Shown: in pieces, positions 42,520-51,073 of the stretch | Position numbering within the stretch: position 1 is the first letter of the stretch | Layout: the number at the start of each line of letters is the position of its first letter | Assembly: GCA_910584245.1 (NCBI GenBank) | Contig: CAJTZF010000006.1 | Coordinates: forward strand, 86,009 to 150,008 | Reading direction: 5' to 3' | Origin: an uncultured Eubacterium sp. | Lineage (GTDB): Bacteria; Bacillota; Clostridia; Lachnospirales; Lachnospiraceae | DNA length: 64,000 nucleotides | The notes under the pieces: model-generated | Databases searched by the model: none | Seen by the model: only the letters and a program-made list of their open reading frames with translations | Told to the model about the DNA's origin: nothing | Position numbers and translations under genes: made by a program

Positions 42520-45021
42520 TTAAATGCAGAGGATGTACATATAGTACAACTTCTTGATCCCCCTCACCTCTTCATACACTTTGTGCCGTATGCTCCGGTA
42601 GGCCGTCCGAAATTCTGCAATCTGTTCCTTGTCAAACTTCTCATAGCTAAAGCTGGCGCAAAATACCATCGAAATAAATGGGTAAACAATCTCCTCCCGC
42701 AATCCATAATGACTGGCAATTTGCTCCGTGTATTCCCCGACACTCTGTCCCCGGTAACGGATTCCCTTATCGACAAATGCCTTATCCAAATGGCGGTAGT
42801 ATACAAGAATCTGTTTGCGCTTTGTCTTCCTCCTCACATTCCTTTTAAATAACAGGATCCGGACGCGGCGCTGCACCTCTGCTGCCACAACCAATAGCAG
42901 GACCAGAAACAGGACGGCAATTGCAATCCGCCACCAGGCCATCGGATGGCTGTTCTCTCCTTTGTCCTTTCCCGATACCGCGCCTTCGCTTGCCGCATCT
43001 GGACGTTTCTCCTCGTCCTCCTCCCGATTATAATGGTCGCTCTCAATATTTTCAAATGTCATGTCATCTTCCGGCTCCGGCGTCGGCCCGGTCACAGACA
43101 GATCTTCCGGGTCCGCGGCGTCACCCGGCGTCCCTTTTGCCCCGCCGGCTCCTTTTTTCTCTTCGTCCTGACCATCTGTCACGGAAGAATCATCTGCGGT
43201 ATCCTCATCCCCCCGCCCCGGCGTAAATTCCATCGGAACAAATCCATAGTTTTCCTGATAGACCTCTACCCATGCATGGATGTCCTCGTCTGTCACTTCA
43301 AGCTCCGTATTCGTGCCAAGCACATCCGCCAGCTGTTCCTTGCTGACGTACAATCCTTCGATATACCTCGTCGGAATGCCGATCCCGCGCAAAAGGACTG
43401 CCGCCGCTGTCGCATAATGCACGCAATACCCCTTTTTATTTTCTTTCAAAAAATATACTACGGAATCTTCATCCTTTGGCGTTTTGCCAGGTGACAGCGT
43501 ATACTCCGTGTCGTTCATAATAAAATTACGCGTCTCCTCGATAATACGGTACAGGGATGCGGAACCATCGTTCCATTTATCCAGCAAGCCATCTTGGGAG
43601 TTCAAATAACTTTTGTACTCCTCTATGACTCCTGCCGTCTCCTCCGGCACCTTAACATAATATTTGCGGGCAAATTCCAGCAGTTTCTCCCGGTTTCCCT
43701 GGCTTCTAACCCAAAAATCATTTTCCGCCAGCTTATATTTATTTCCGACCAGTCCCTTCTTTAATTCGGAATAAAGCACTGGATAGTACTCCGCCTCATA
43801 CTGCACCCCTGGCACTAATACGGTACTTCTTCCCCCCTCGTTTGAAAAAGTAACGGTGGGAAAGTACGGAACGACATAATTTCCAAATCCAAATGCGAGA
43901 TTCTTCACGGTAATTTTTCCCGTAGACCACAGCTTTTCATTTCCCGTCGTCTGGCTGTCGCCAATCTGATTGCGCAAAGTAACATGCCAGTTATCGAGTG
44001 AAAGACCATTCGACGAAAGAGCGTCCCACTGTTGTTGATATTGCTCATCTTTGATCTGACGCCACCGGTTCTGTGAGTATTCGGCCCCCGTATACCCCTT
44101 CAAATACAAACCATGCGTAATATCAAAATCACCTTTTATTTTCAAAAGCGTCTTCCCTGTGCGGTTGACCTGGCTATGCCTTCCCACCCGTCCATAATCT
44201 ATCGCATCCCCGCTCAAATATCCCCGCACCCACGTCATAATATCATCCCGTTCCCACGTAGTGATAGAAAGCGCAGAATTCCGAATTTCCACGATGTCAT
44301 TCAAATGGTTGCTGTACCGCTGTGGCGACAGAAAAAGATACGTCACCGCGCTGGCAACTATACCTACGCTCACAAGCACGAGTGACAATTTTTGCCGCAT
44401 ACGCTTATCCGTCGTGTCATACCGCAGAAAACGCGTCCCAATTACGGCAACTGTAATAAATAAATAAACTACTACATTGGAAAAATATCCAATCTTTCCA
44501 ACTGTAAGAGGTATAACAAAAAACCCTACCGTCGACAATACATAGACGGCAGACCGCCTTTTCCTGTAAAAACAGCCGCTGATAAGCGCCGTGAGATATA
44601 CTGCAACAACAATAATAACAAGCGTCGAACAATATTCCACACTTGCCGTTTCCTGTTGAAATCCCTTATTACTCACAAGCGTCACAGTGCCCTGGGTGTA
44701 ATTCATGAATTCCTTCAAATATGTATTTATGATCGTTACCAATCCCTTTTGTACCACACTGCGGAACCGCAACATTACAATCAGGGCAAATACGCTTATG
44801 CCAAGCATGCCATAGAGCTTTCCGTGCGGGAAGGTTTCCAGAACTGTAAATAACCCGTAAAACAAAAACGATGCCCCCAATAATACCACAGCCGTCACCG
44901 GCTGGTTGACTGGCACCGAAAGGCTCAGGGCCGCGCACATAATGGCGGAATATACACCGAAAAATACCAGAAGTACCTGACTGAGTTCCAATATAATATT
45001 TACAAATTTACTGGTTTTCAT
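42520..45021 (-). CDS. Transglutaminase-domain membrane protein
   Basis: An 833-residue membrane protein. About six helices lie in the first 230 residues, followed by a large extracytoplasmic region with the transglutaminase core: Cys in GYCVHYATAAAVLL, His in DIHAWVEVY and the FVPMEFTPG segment. An acidic linker, one more helix (near 700) and a cytosolic DUF4129-like tail follow. It forms the usual triad with the MoxR ATPase and DUF58 genes just upstream. The role is inferred as assembly or cross-linking of envelope proteins. AGGAGGTG precedes the ATG. Confidence 0.9.
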   Translation of the reverse strand: MKTSKFVNIILELSQVLLVFFGVYSAIMCAALSLSVPVNQPVTAVVLLGASFLFYGLFTVLETFPHGKLYGMLGISVFALIVMLRFRSVVQKGLVTIINTYLKEFMNYTQGTVTLVSNKGFQQETASVEYCSTLVIIVVAVYLTALISGCFYRKRRSAVYVLSTVGFFVIPLTVGKIGYFSNVVVYLFITVAVIGTRFLRYDTTDKRMRQKLSLVLVSVGIVASAVTYLFLSPQRYSNHLNDIVEIRNSALSITTWERDDIMTWVRGYLSGDAIDYGRVGRHSQVNRTGKTLLKIKGDFDITHGLYLKGYTGAEYSQNRWRQIKDEQYQQQWDALSSNGLSLDNWHVTLRNQIGDSQTTGNEKLWSTGKITVKNLAFGFGNYVVPYFPTVTFSNEGGRSTVLVPGVQYEAEYYPVLYSELKKGLVGNKYKLAENDFWVRSQGNREKLLEFARKYYVKVPEETAGVIEEYKSYLNSQDGLLDKWNDGSASLYRIIEETRNFIMNDTEYTLSPGKTPKDEDSVVYFLKENKKGYCVHYATAAAVLLRGIGIPTRYIEGLYVSKEQLADVLGTNTELEVTDEDIHAWVEVYQENYGFVPMEFTPGRGDEDTADDSSVTDGQDEEKKGAGGAKGTPGDAADPEDLSVTGPTPEPEDDMTFENIESDHYNREEDEEKRPDAASEGAVSGKDKGENSHPMAWWRIAIAVLFLVLLLVVAAEVQRRVRILLFKRNVRRKTKRKQILVYYRHLDKAFVDKGIRYRGQSVGEYTEQIASHYGLREEIVYPFISMVFCASFSYEKFDKEQIAEFRTAYRSIRHKVYEEVRGIKKLYYMYILCI

Positions 45022-45040
45022 AAGTTCACCTCCTCAGACA

Positions 45041-46135
45041 TTACTCATCACGCAAATCCAATACTTGCAATTCCGTCACTCCGAGTTCATCCAGATCAGA
45101 AACCGTATGGTCGGTCACCGTAAGATAAAGTCCCGTTTCCTTCTGCCTGCCCTCCTCCCATTCCATATAGGCATGAATCAGCTCATCCGGTTCTTTTGTC
45201 GTCCTGCATTTAAACAAGTCCTCAAACATCCAAAACAGTTCTTCTTCATTTTCAATCAGCTGTTCCTGGATAAGATCATTCTTATTGTCAAACCATATAT
45301 AATACTGCGGTACTCCCTGTTCCATAAGCTGCATGGAAACAGAGTAGACCCCCTGGACGAGCAAATCAGCAGCGTCACTCGTCTCCGCACACAAATCAAT
45401 AAAAATATAGACCGCTTTCGCAAGAGGCAGGCTTCCTTCCTTTACCATATAATGCCCCGCCTTGCTGCTGAGTTTCCAGTGAATCCGCTGAATTCTGTCC
45501 CCATCCTTGAAATCGCGTATATCAAATATCTCCGATGGGTCATCTCCCTTTTTGTATAAAGAAAAGCGGTCGCTGTCTTCATTTGTCTCATTGTACCACC
45601 GGTCTCTGCCAAGATATATGTCCTTCAGCGGCGGCATAACAAGAACATCCTGCGTGTCAAAATTCTTCCCGACTGTAGTGGCAAACAGATTGAGATAATC
45701 ATATATTTTTACTTTTTCTACCTTTATAGATACGTTTCCGCAATGCCGGATCACGACAGGAATCCGCCGCCCTCTCCTTTTCCCTGCGTCCACGGAAAGA
45801 CGTACCTTCATCCTCCCCTTTTCCCCGGAAAATGAATTTTCATACCGCACCCAGGCCAGCCCTTTGGAGATGGGCAGCCATCTGCCCGTATTCTCAAGAG
45901 AGAGCGCAATCGTAGCCCGAGCCGGTTTATTCATGGAATCTTTTTCTGCCACAGGATTTTTGCACTCGACATTGACCTCAATGTGGATCCGCATGACAAT
46001 AAGAAAAATAAGCATAAACAGAGGCACGATAACAAGAACTCCCAAAACAGCTACTGTGCCATACTCAAGACAAATAACAGAAATAAGGAGACTGGTTATA
46101 AATATTAATATGTAAATCAGAGTACCAATCGTCAT
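45041..46135 (-). CDS. DUF58 domain protein
   Basis: A 364-residue protein. Two N-terminal membrane helices (about 5-50) are followed by a beta-rich region, then the DUF58/vWA-like core with PSEIFDIRDFKDGDRIQRIHWKLSSK. It is a partner of MoxR ATPases; it lies 41 bp after the MoxR gene and 19 bp before the transglutaminase gene. The function as a MoxR-activated envelope factor is inferred. Confidence 0.92.
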   Translation of the reverse strand: MTIGTLIYILIFITSLLISVICLEYGTVAVLGVLVIVPLFMLIFLIVMRIHIEVNVECKNPVAEKDSMNKPARATIALSLENTGRWLPISKGLAWVRYENSFSGEKGRMKVRLSVDAGKRRGRRIPVVIRHCGNVSIKVEKVKIYDYLNLFATTVGKNFDTQDVLVMPPLKDIYLGRDRWYNETNEDSDRFSLYKKGDDPSEIFDIRDFKDGDRIQRIHWKLSSKAGHYMVKEGSLPLAKAVYIFIDLCAETSDAADLLVQGVYSVSMQLMEQGVPQYYIWFDNKNDLIQEQLIENEEELFWMFEDLFKCRTTKEPDELIHAYMEWEEGRQKETGLYLTVTDHTVSDLDELGVTELQVLDLRDE

Positions 46136-46176
46136 AGAAAGCCGCCTCCTATTCGTAACATTTCAATAATCCATGT

Positions 46177-47115
46177 TTACAACTTCGGCGTCTGTATTTT
46201 TCCGACGATATCGGCAACAATATCCCCCGCGGAGGCATGGCTCATTCTCGCCTTGCCATTCAACAGCAGACGGTGTTCAATGACTGCTCCCGCCACTGCC
46301 TTCACATCCTCTGGCAGCACATAATTTCTACCCTCCATAAATGCATGACCCTTGGACATATCCACAAAGGCCAGCGTCCCTCTCGGACTCATGCCCAGGG
46401 AGAGCATCGAGTGGTTTCTCGTTGCATCCACAATTTTTGACAGGTACTTGAGTACCTTATCATCAATAAAAACGGCGTGCACCTGCTTCTGCATTTCCAG
46501 AAGGTCCCGTTTTGTAATAATCTCTTTTATGTAATCAATTGGATTGACCTCCTGACGCTCCTTGATCAGCCGCATCTCCTCCTCCATCGTCGGGTATCCC
46601 ATAGAAATCCGTATCATAAACCGATCCAGCTGGGATTCCGGAAGCATTTGCGTACCGGCAGACCCGACCGGGTTCTGTGTAGCTACCACGATAAAAGGAT
46701 TGGGAAGCTGTCTCGTCACACCGTCAACTGTCACCTGCCCTTCCTCCATAACTTCCAGAAGCGCGGACTGTGTTTTCGTAGACGTACGGTTGATCTCATC
46801 AGCAAGCAGAAGATTGCAAAGAATCGCCCCCGGCTTATACTGCATCTCACCGTCTGCGTCCAGCATATTAAAACCAACTACGTCACTCGGCAGTACATCC
46901 GGCGTAAACTGAAGACGGCGCTCCGTCAGCTCCATCGCCCGGGAAAATGCCACGGCAAGCGTCGTTTTTCCCACCCCCGGAATATCTTCAATCAATATGT
47001 GCCCTTTGGCAAGAATCGCCGTAAGCACCAATCGAATCGCCTTATCCTTTCCACGTATTACCTTTCCCACCTCGTCCAGGATTTCTTGTACTTTACTATC
47101 CATATTATCCTCCAT
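46177..47115 (-). CDS. MoxR-family AAA+ ATPase
   Basis: A 312-residue AAA+ ATPase. Walker A is GVGKTT, Walker B is LLADEINRTSTKTQSALLEVMEE, and sensor 1 is VVATQNP. The arginine-finger region SQLDRFMIRI is present. MoxR proteins act as chaperones for maturation of partner proteins, here the DUF58/transglutaminase pair. Two good starts exist (47115 with AGGAG, 47103 with GGAGG, each 5 nt away); the shorter form has 308 residues. Confidence 0.94.
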   Translation of the reverse strand: MEDNMDSKVQEILDEVGKVIRGKDKAIRLVLTAILAKGHILIEDIPGVGKTTLAVAFSRAMELTERRLQFTPDVLPSDVVGFNMLDADGEMQYKPGAILCNLLLADEINRTSTKTQSALLEVMEEGQVTVDGVTRQLPNPFIVVATQNPVGSAGTQMLPESQLDRFMIRISMGYPTMEEEMRLIKERQEVNPIDYIKEIITKRDLLEMQKQVHAVFIDDKVLKYLSKIVDATRNHSMLSLGMSPRGTLAFVDMSKGHAFMEGRNYVLPEDVKAVAGAVIEHRLLLNGKARMSHASAGDIVADIVGKIQTPKL

Positions 47116-47183
47116 TCGTACTCCTGTTTGTGATACAAATATGGTTCGGGTGAGGGAGCATCCGAACCATACACATGCATATT

Positions 47184-48488
47184 CTATCCGACCTTCAACT
47201 TAAACTTCTGCTGTGCCCTCTCATCATCCGCGTCTATTTTATCTATAATAGCGCCGAGCTTCTGAAGCTTTTCCTCAAAGTTCTCATACCCCCGCTCAAT
47301 GTACTGGATCTGCTCAATGACAGTAAAGCCCTCTGCGGCAAGGCCTGCGATAACGAGCGCGGCACCTGCCCTCAAATCCGGCGCGCTCACTGTCGTCCCT
47401 GTGAATGTTTCCACACCGGTAATAATGGCCGTAATTCCCTCGACATTAATATTGGCTCCCATTCTTCTGAGCTCCCCGATATACTTGAGCCGGGATTCAA
47501 AAATCGTCTCTGTCACAATACTCACTCCTTCGGACAAAGCGAGCAGCGTCGTCATCTGGGGCTGCATGTCCGTAGGAAAACCGGGATACGGCATTGTTTT
47601 CACATTTGCGTACCCAAGTCTTTTATCCGAGTAAACTCTCACACAATCGTCATACTCCTCCACCTTGGCCCCAATCTCAATCAGCTTTGCCGTGATCGCT
47701 TCCAAATGTTTTGGTATAACGTTCTTTATATATACATCTCCTCCGGTAGCTGCGGCAGCAATCATATATGTCCCCGCCTCAATCTGGTCCGGAATAATGG
47801 AATATTCACTTCCATGAAGTCTCTCAACACCCTTGATCCGGATCGTGTCCGTTCCGGCTCCCTTAATATTTGCTCCCATACTATTCAAAAAATTGGCCAC
47901 ATCTACAATATGCGGCTCTTTAGCTGGATTTTCTATCGTCGTCTTTCCCTCAGCCATACACGCCGTCATCATAATATTGATCGTTGCCCCTACGCTTGGG
48001 CAGTCTAAATATATATGGCTTCCCACAAGCCGCTCAGAACACGCATCAATCTTTCCGTTGTGAATCGTCACCTTTGCCCCCAGCTGTTCAAATCCTTTTA
48101 GGTGCTGGTCAATCGGACGGCTTCCAATCTGACAGCCGCCTGGCAGCGCTACGACTGCCTTCTTGTATTTGCCAAGAAGAGCTCCGACAAGATAATAGGA
48201 ACCGCGAATCTTACGAATATAATCCTCGTCCGCATTGACATCATTGATATGGGCGCCGTTAATACGCACCGTATGACAGTCAAGCCGCTCGACAATCGCT
48301 CCAATTCCCTCAATCGCCTCCAGCAAAACTTTCACATCATCTACATCCGGCAGATTTTCAATCGTCACCGGTTCATCCGCCATAATTGCCGCCACAATAA
48401 TGCCAAGCGCCGCATTTTTGGCTCCCCCGATATAGACTTCTCCCCGCAATGGCTGTCCACCTTTTATAATATATTGTTTCATAATCAT
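47184..48488 (-). CDS. murA: UDP-N-acetylglucosamine 1-carboxyvinyltransferase
   Basis: A 434-residue EPSP-synthase-fold enzyme that transfers enolpyruvate to UDP-GlcNAc, the first committed step of peptidoglycan synthesis and the target of fosfomycin. The active-site cysteine is present (C119 in ALPGGCQIGSRPID), with K in GGAKNAALG and the C-terminal EQIQYIERGYE. ATG 48488 has AGGA 8 nt upstream; 48482 is close behind. Clostridia often carry two murA copies; which this is cannot be told here. Confidence 0.95.
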   Translation of the reverse strand: MIMKQYIIKGGQPLRGEVYIGGAKNAALGIIVAAIMADEPVTIENLPDVDDVKVLLEAIEGIGAIVERLDCHTVRINGAHINDVNADEDYIRKIRGSYYLVGALLGKYKKAVVALPGGCQIGSRPIDQHLKGFEQLGAKVTIHNGKIDACSERLVGSHIYLDCPSVGATINIMMTACMAEGKTTIENPAKEPHIVDVANFLNSMGANIKGAGTDTIRIKGVERLHGSEYSIIPDQIEAGTYMIAAAATGGDVYIKNVIPKHLEAITAKLIEIGAKVEEYDDCVRVYSDKRLGYANVKTMPYPGFPTDMQPQMTTLLALSEGVSIVTETIFESRLKYIGELRRMGANINVEGITAIITGVETFTGTTVSAPDLRAGAALVIAGLAAEGFTVIEQIQYIERGYENFEEKLQKLGAIIDKIDADDERAQQKFKLKVG

Positions 48489-48595
48489 AGTATCATTCCT
48501 ATCTCTGCGTTTCATCAAAATTTGCATACTACTATAGTATAACACATAAGATCATTTTGTAAAATAACAAATTCATGACATTTATTACAAATATA

Positions 48596-49162
48596 TTATT
48601 TCTTTTTTACAGAACAGCCAAATTTTCCAATTTTTTCGCCCAAAACAAAATATTCTCCGTGTGAATACGCCACCAAGTCCGTGCTGTTCAACTCAAATTT
48701 CCCACTTTCATCCATATACTCCTCACTGACCTGTACGCCCGCCACCTCTGCCAGAAACATATGATGGGAACCCAGCTCAAGTATTTCCGTTACGCGACAC
48801 TCCAGGTTTACGGGACTTTCTACAATAATCGGAGCGCACTCCAGGTGCATTGCCTTCCCCTCCGTCAACTTCATCTCCCGGAACTTGTCCACCTCGCGTC
48901 CCGATTTTACACCGCACCAGTCCGTGGCCCGCGCCAGCTCTCTCGTCGTAAGATTAATTACAAACTCACCTGTTTCCTTAATGATATCATAAGAGTACCG
49001 CTCCGGCCTCAGAGAAATTGATACCATAACCGGGTCCGAACAGACCGTCCCCGTCCACGCCACCGTCACAATATTGGATTTTTCTCCCCGCCTGCCGCAG
49101 CTTACCATAACTGCCGGCACAGGATAAAGCATATTTCCCGGCTTCCATACCTGTTTTTCCAT
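48596..49162 (-). CDS. Flavin reductase-like FMN-binding protein
   Basis: A 188-residue protein of the flavin reductase/FMN-binding split-barrel family with NIVTVAWTGTVCSDPVMVSISL and FVINLTTRELA. It probably binds FMN and passes electrons to an unknown partner. GAGGGG lies 6 nt before ATG 49162. The gene sits between murA and the pseudo-AAA gene without an obvious functional link. Confidence 0.88.
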   Translation of the reverse strand: MEKQVWKPGNMLYPVPAVMVSCGRRGEKSNIVTVAWTGTVCSDPVMVSISLRPERYSYDIIKETGEFVINLTTRELARATDWCGVKSGREVDKFREMKLTEGKAMHLECAPIIVESPVNLECRVTEILELGSHHMFLAEVAGVQVSEEYMDESGKFELNSTDLVAYSHGEYFVLGEKIGKFGCSVKKK

Positions 49163-49209
49163 AATTCCCCTCACTTCCGCGCTCCCATTTGCATAAGCGT
49201 GTTTTTAGC

Positions 49210-51030
49210 TTACAGACGCACCTTGTACGTGATCAACGCTTCAAATTCCTTATGATAGTTCAAAAAACTATCCATTTCATCATAGCTGCCTTCCAATATA
49301 ATCACAATTTGCTTTTGGTATTTTCGGATCAGATTACTCAAATCCTGAACACTGTGGCTGGACAGTGACGGCGCCTCCGTAATATACATACAGCCGCCAA
49401 TAAATTTTTCCGCCCACTCGTCCAGATTGACTTCATCCAATTTGTCAGAACTGATTTTTCCGATATTCTTTGCCTCAAAATAGCCGATCTTCTTTAACTC
49501 TTTCGAAAGTTTTTTGGCAACTGCCAGGGCAATTCCACTGGCACCGCCCGTCAGGGCAAAATTCATAACTCCATCCTGCTGGTGTATTTTATAAATGGTG
49601 CCTTTCAACGTATTATAATGAATGCCATTTTTCGACACCTGCTCCACGATATCCTCCGTCAGGGAAGATATCCCCAGCGGATGGCTCTTTGTCTCACGCG
49701 CCTGGCTGGCCGGCTGCATAACGCGATTTGCTGCTGCTTTATCCACTGGAACTATCGTTTCCCGCGTAACTGCCGCCTGCGTCCCCGCGTCCACTTCCAG
49801 CGGACGCACCTCATTTTGATGCTCATTTATTTCCCGAAGTTTCTCCTCTAAGGATTCCACAGGAAAACCAGAGGCAGTATTCCCGAGATTGAGCTTCTCC
49901 CTATTCTCCACTTGCAAATCCGGATTTGCAGCACGATGCCCATTCCCGCCTGCCGCTTCCCTGCCATGCGCAGACGAAGAGTCCGCATCCGGCTTCTGTT
50001 CTTCCACATCCAGGCTCTCTTCGAGAACGGCATCTTCCTCAAACATATCCAAATCAATCTTAAAATAATTCACAAGACGCTTTAAAAAGCCCGACTTGTG
50101 CTCCGAATCCTCTTCCTCCCCAGCTTCCTCCCGCGAAGCTGCGCTATGCTCCACGATGCCTTCATCCGGCAGAGGCTCGCTTTCCACCAAAGGCTGCCTG
50201 GCTGGCGCTACGCCCTCTTCCTCACGCGCTGGTGCATAGGAGAGTGTCTCTTCTTTTCTATCGTCTGTCTTCTCTTGCTCTGCTGCCGCTACGTTTTCTT
50301 CCTCACGCGCTGGCGCATAGGAGAGCTCCTTTTCTTTCTCCCTGGGTTGTGCTGATATAATGTCCTCTACGTGGACTGGCGCATAGGCAAAGGATACCGT
50401 TTCTTCCGGATCTACCTTCTCCGGCTCAGGAATGCGGTCAACCAACGGCTTTGTCCACGCCGGACTCATACATCTCTGTTTTAATTCTTTTGCCTTTTCT
50501 ACAATTTTACCCGTTCCAAACCAGCATACGATACGGTCGCACTCCTGTATGCACTTCTCCCGCAAGCCTTCCATCTCATAAAGCTTGGCAAGCTGAAACC
50601 CCCACTCCTCCGTGTACTCATCTCTCTTTAAATGCTCCAGTATGTCAATCAGTTTTGTCCTGGGCGCCCCCTCCGCCTTTGCCAGACGATAGTGAAGCAC
50701 ATAAGTGTCCAGCGTAACGCCTGCGACCACCTCATACGTGAGATAAAGCTCCCTCGCCTCCTCGACATCCCCCATTTCGATGACAAGCATCAGTAACCGG
50801 TATAAAGCTGGTCTCGAAGCGGTTCGGTTATAAACAATATAATACAGTTTTTTCGCCATGTCCATTTTCTCTGCTTTGAGGAACACGTCCGCAAACAAAT
50901 ACAAATCAGATATTGATGGAATGCTCTCAAAATCTAAATCTTCAATCTCTTCCATGGCCTTTAAATACTGATGCTGCTCAACCAAGTTCCGAACCTGCGC
51001 GCATCTTACTGCCGTATCATATCTGCCCAT
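49210..51030 (-). CDS. TPR-linker-pseudo-AAA+ protein, unknown function
   Basis: A 606-residue protein in three parts. Residues 1-195 are helical with TPR-like repeats. Residues 200-445 are acidic and disordered, with repeats FAYAP, LSYAPAREEE and LSYAPAREEE. Residues 475-606 align by eye with CbxX/SpoVK AAA+ domains: LTGGASGIALAVAKKL in place of Walker A (lysine lost), GGCMYITEAPSLS in place of Walker B (Asp lost) and IVIILEGSYDEMDSFL. It probably cannot hydrolyse ATP. It lies 43 bp after the CNBD gene. Confidence 0.75.
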   Translation of the reverse strand: MGRYDTAVRCAQVRNLVEQHQYLKAMEEIEDLDFESIPSISDLYLFADVFLKAEKMDMAKKLYYIVYNRTASRPALYRLLMLVIEMGDVEEARELYLTYEVVAGVTLDTYVLHYRLAKAEGAPRTKLIDILEHLKRDEYTEEWGFQLAKLYEMEGLREKCIQECDRIVCWFGTGKIVEKAKELKQRCMSPAWTKPLVDRIPEPEKVDPEETVSFAYAPVHVEDIISAQPREKEKELSYAPAREEENVAAAEQEKTDDRKEETLSYAPAREEEGVAPARQPLVESEPLPDEGIVEHSAASREEAGEEEDSEHKSGFLKRLVNYFKIDLDMFEEDAVLEESLDVEEQKPDADSSSAHGREAAGGNGHRAANPDLQVENREKLNLGNTASGFPVESLEEKLREINEHQNEVRPLEVDAGTQAAVTRETIVPVDKAAANRVMQPASQARETKSHPLGISSLTEDIVEQVSKNGIHYNTLKGTIYKIHQQDGVMNFALTGGASGIALAVAKKLSKELKKIGYFEAKNIGKISSDKLDEVNLDEWAEKFIGGCMYITEAPSLSSHSVQDLSNLIRKYQKQIVIILEGSYDEMDSFLNYHKEFEALITYKVRL

Positions 51031-51073
51031 AACAACCTCTTTTTCCTTAAATATCCAAACACGTATTTCTCAA

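Noticed and set aside
42946..43494. 182-codon plus-strand open frame
   Set aside because: It is antisense to the transglutaminase gene; Arg/Cys/Ile-rich with no family signal.
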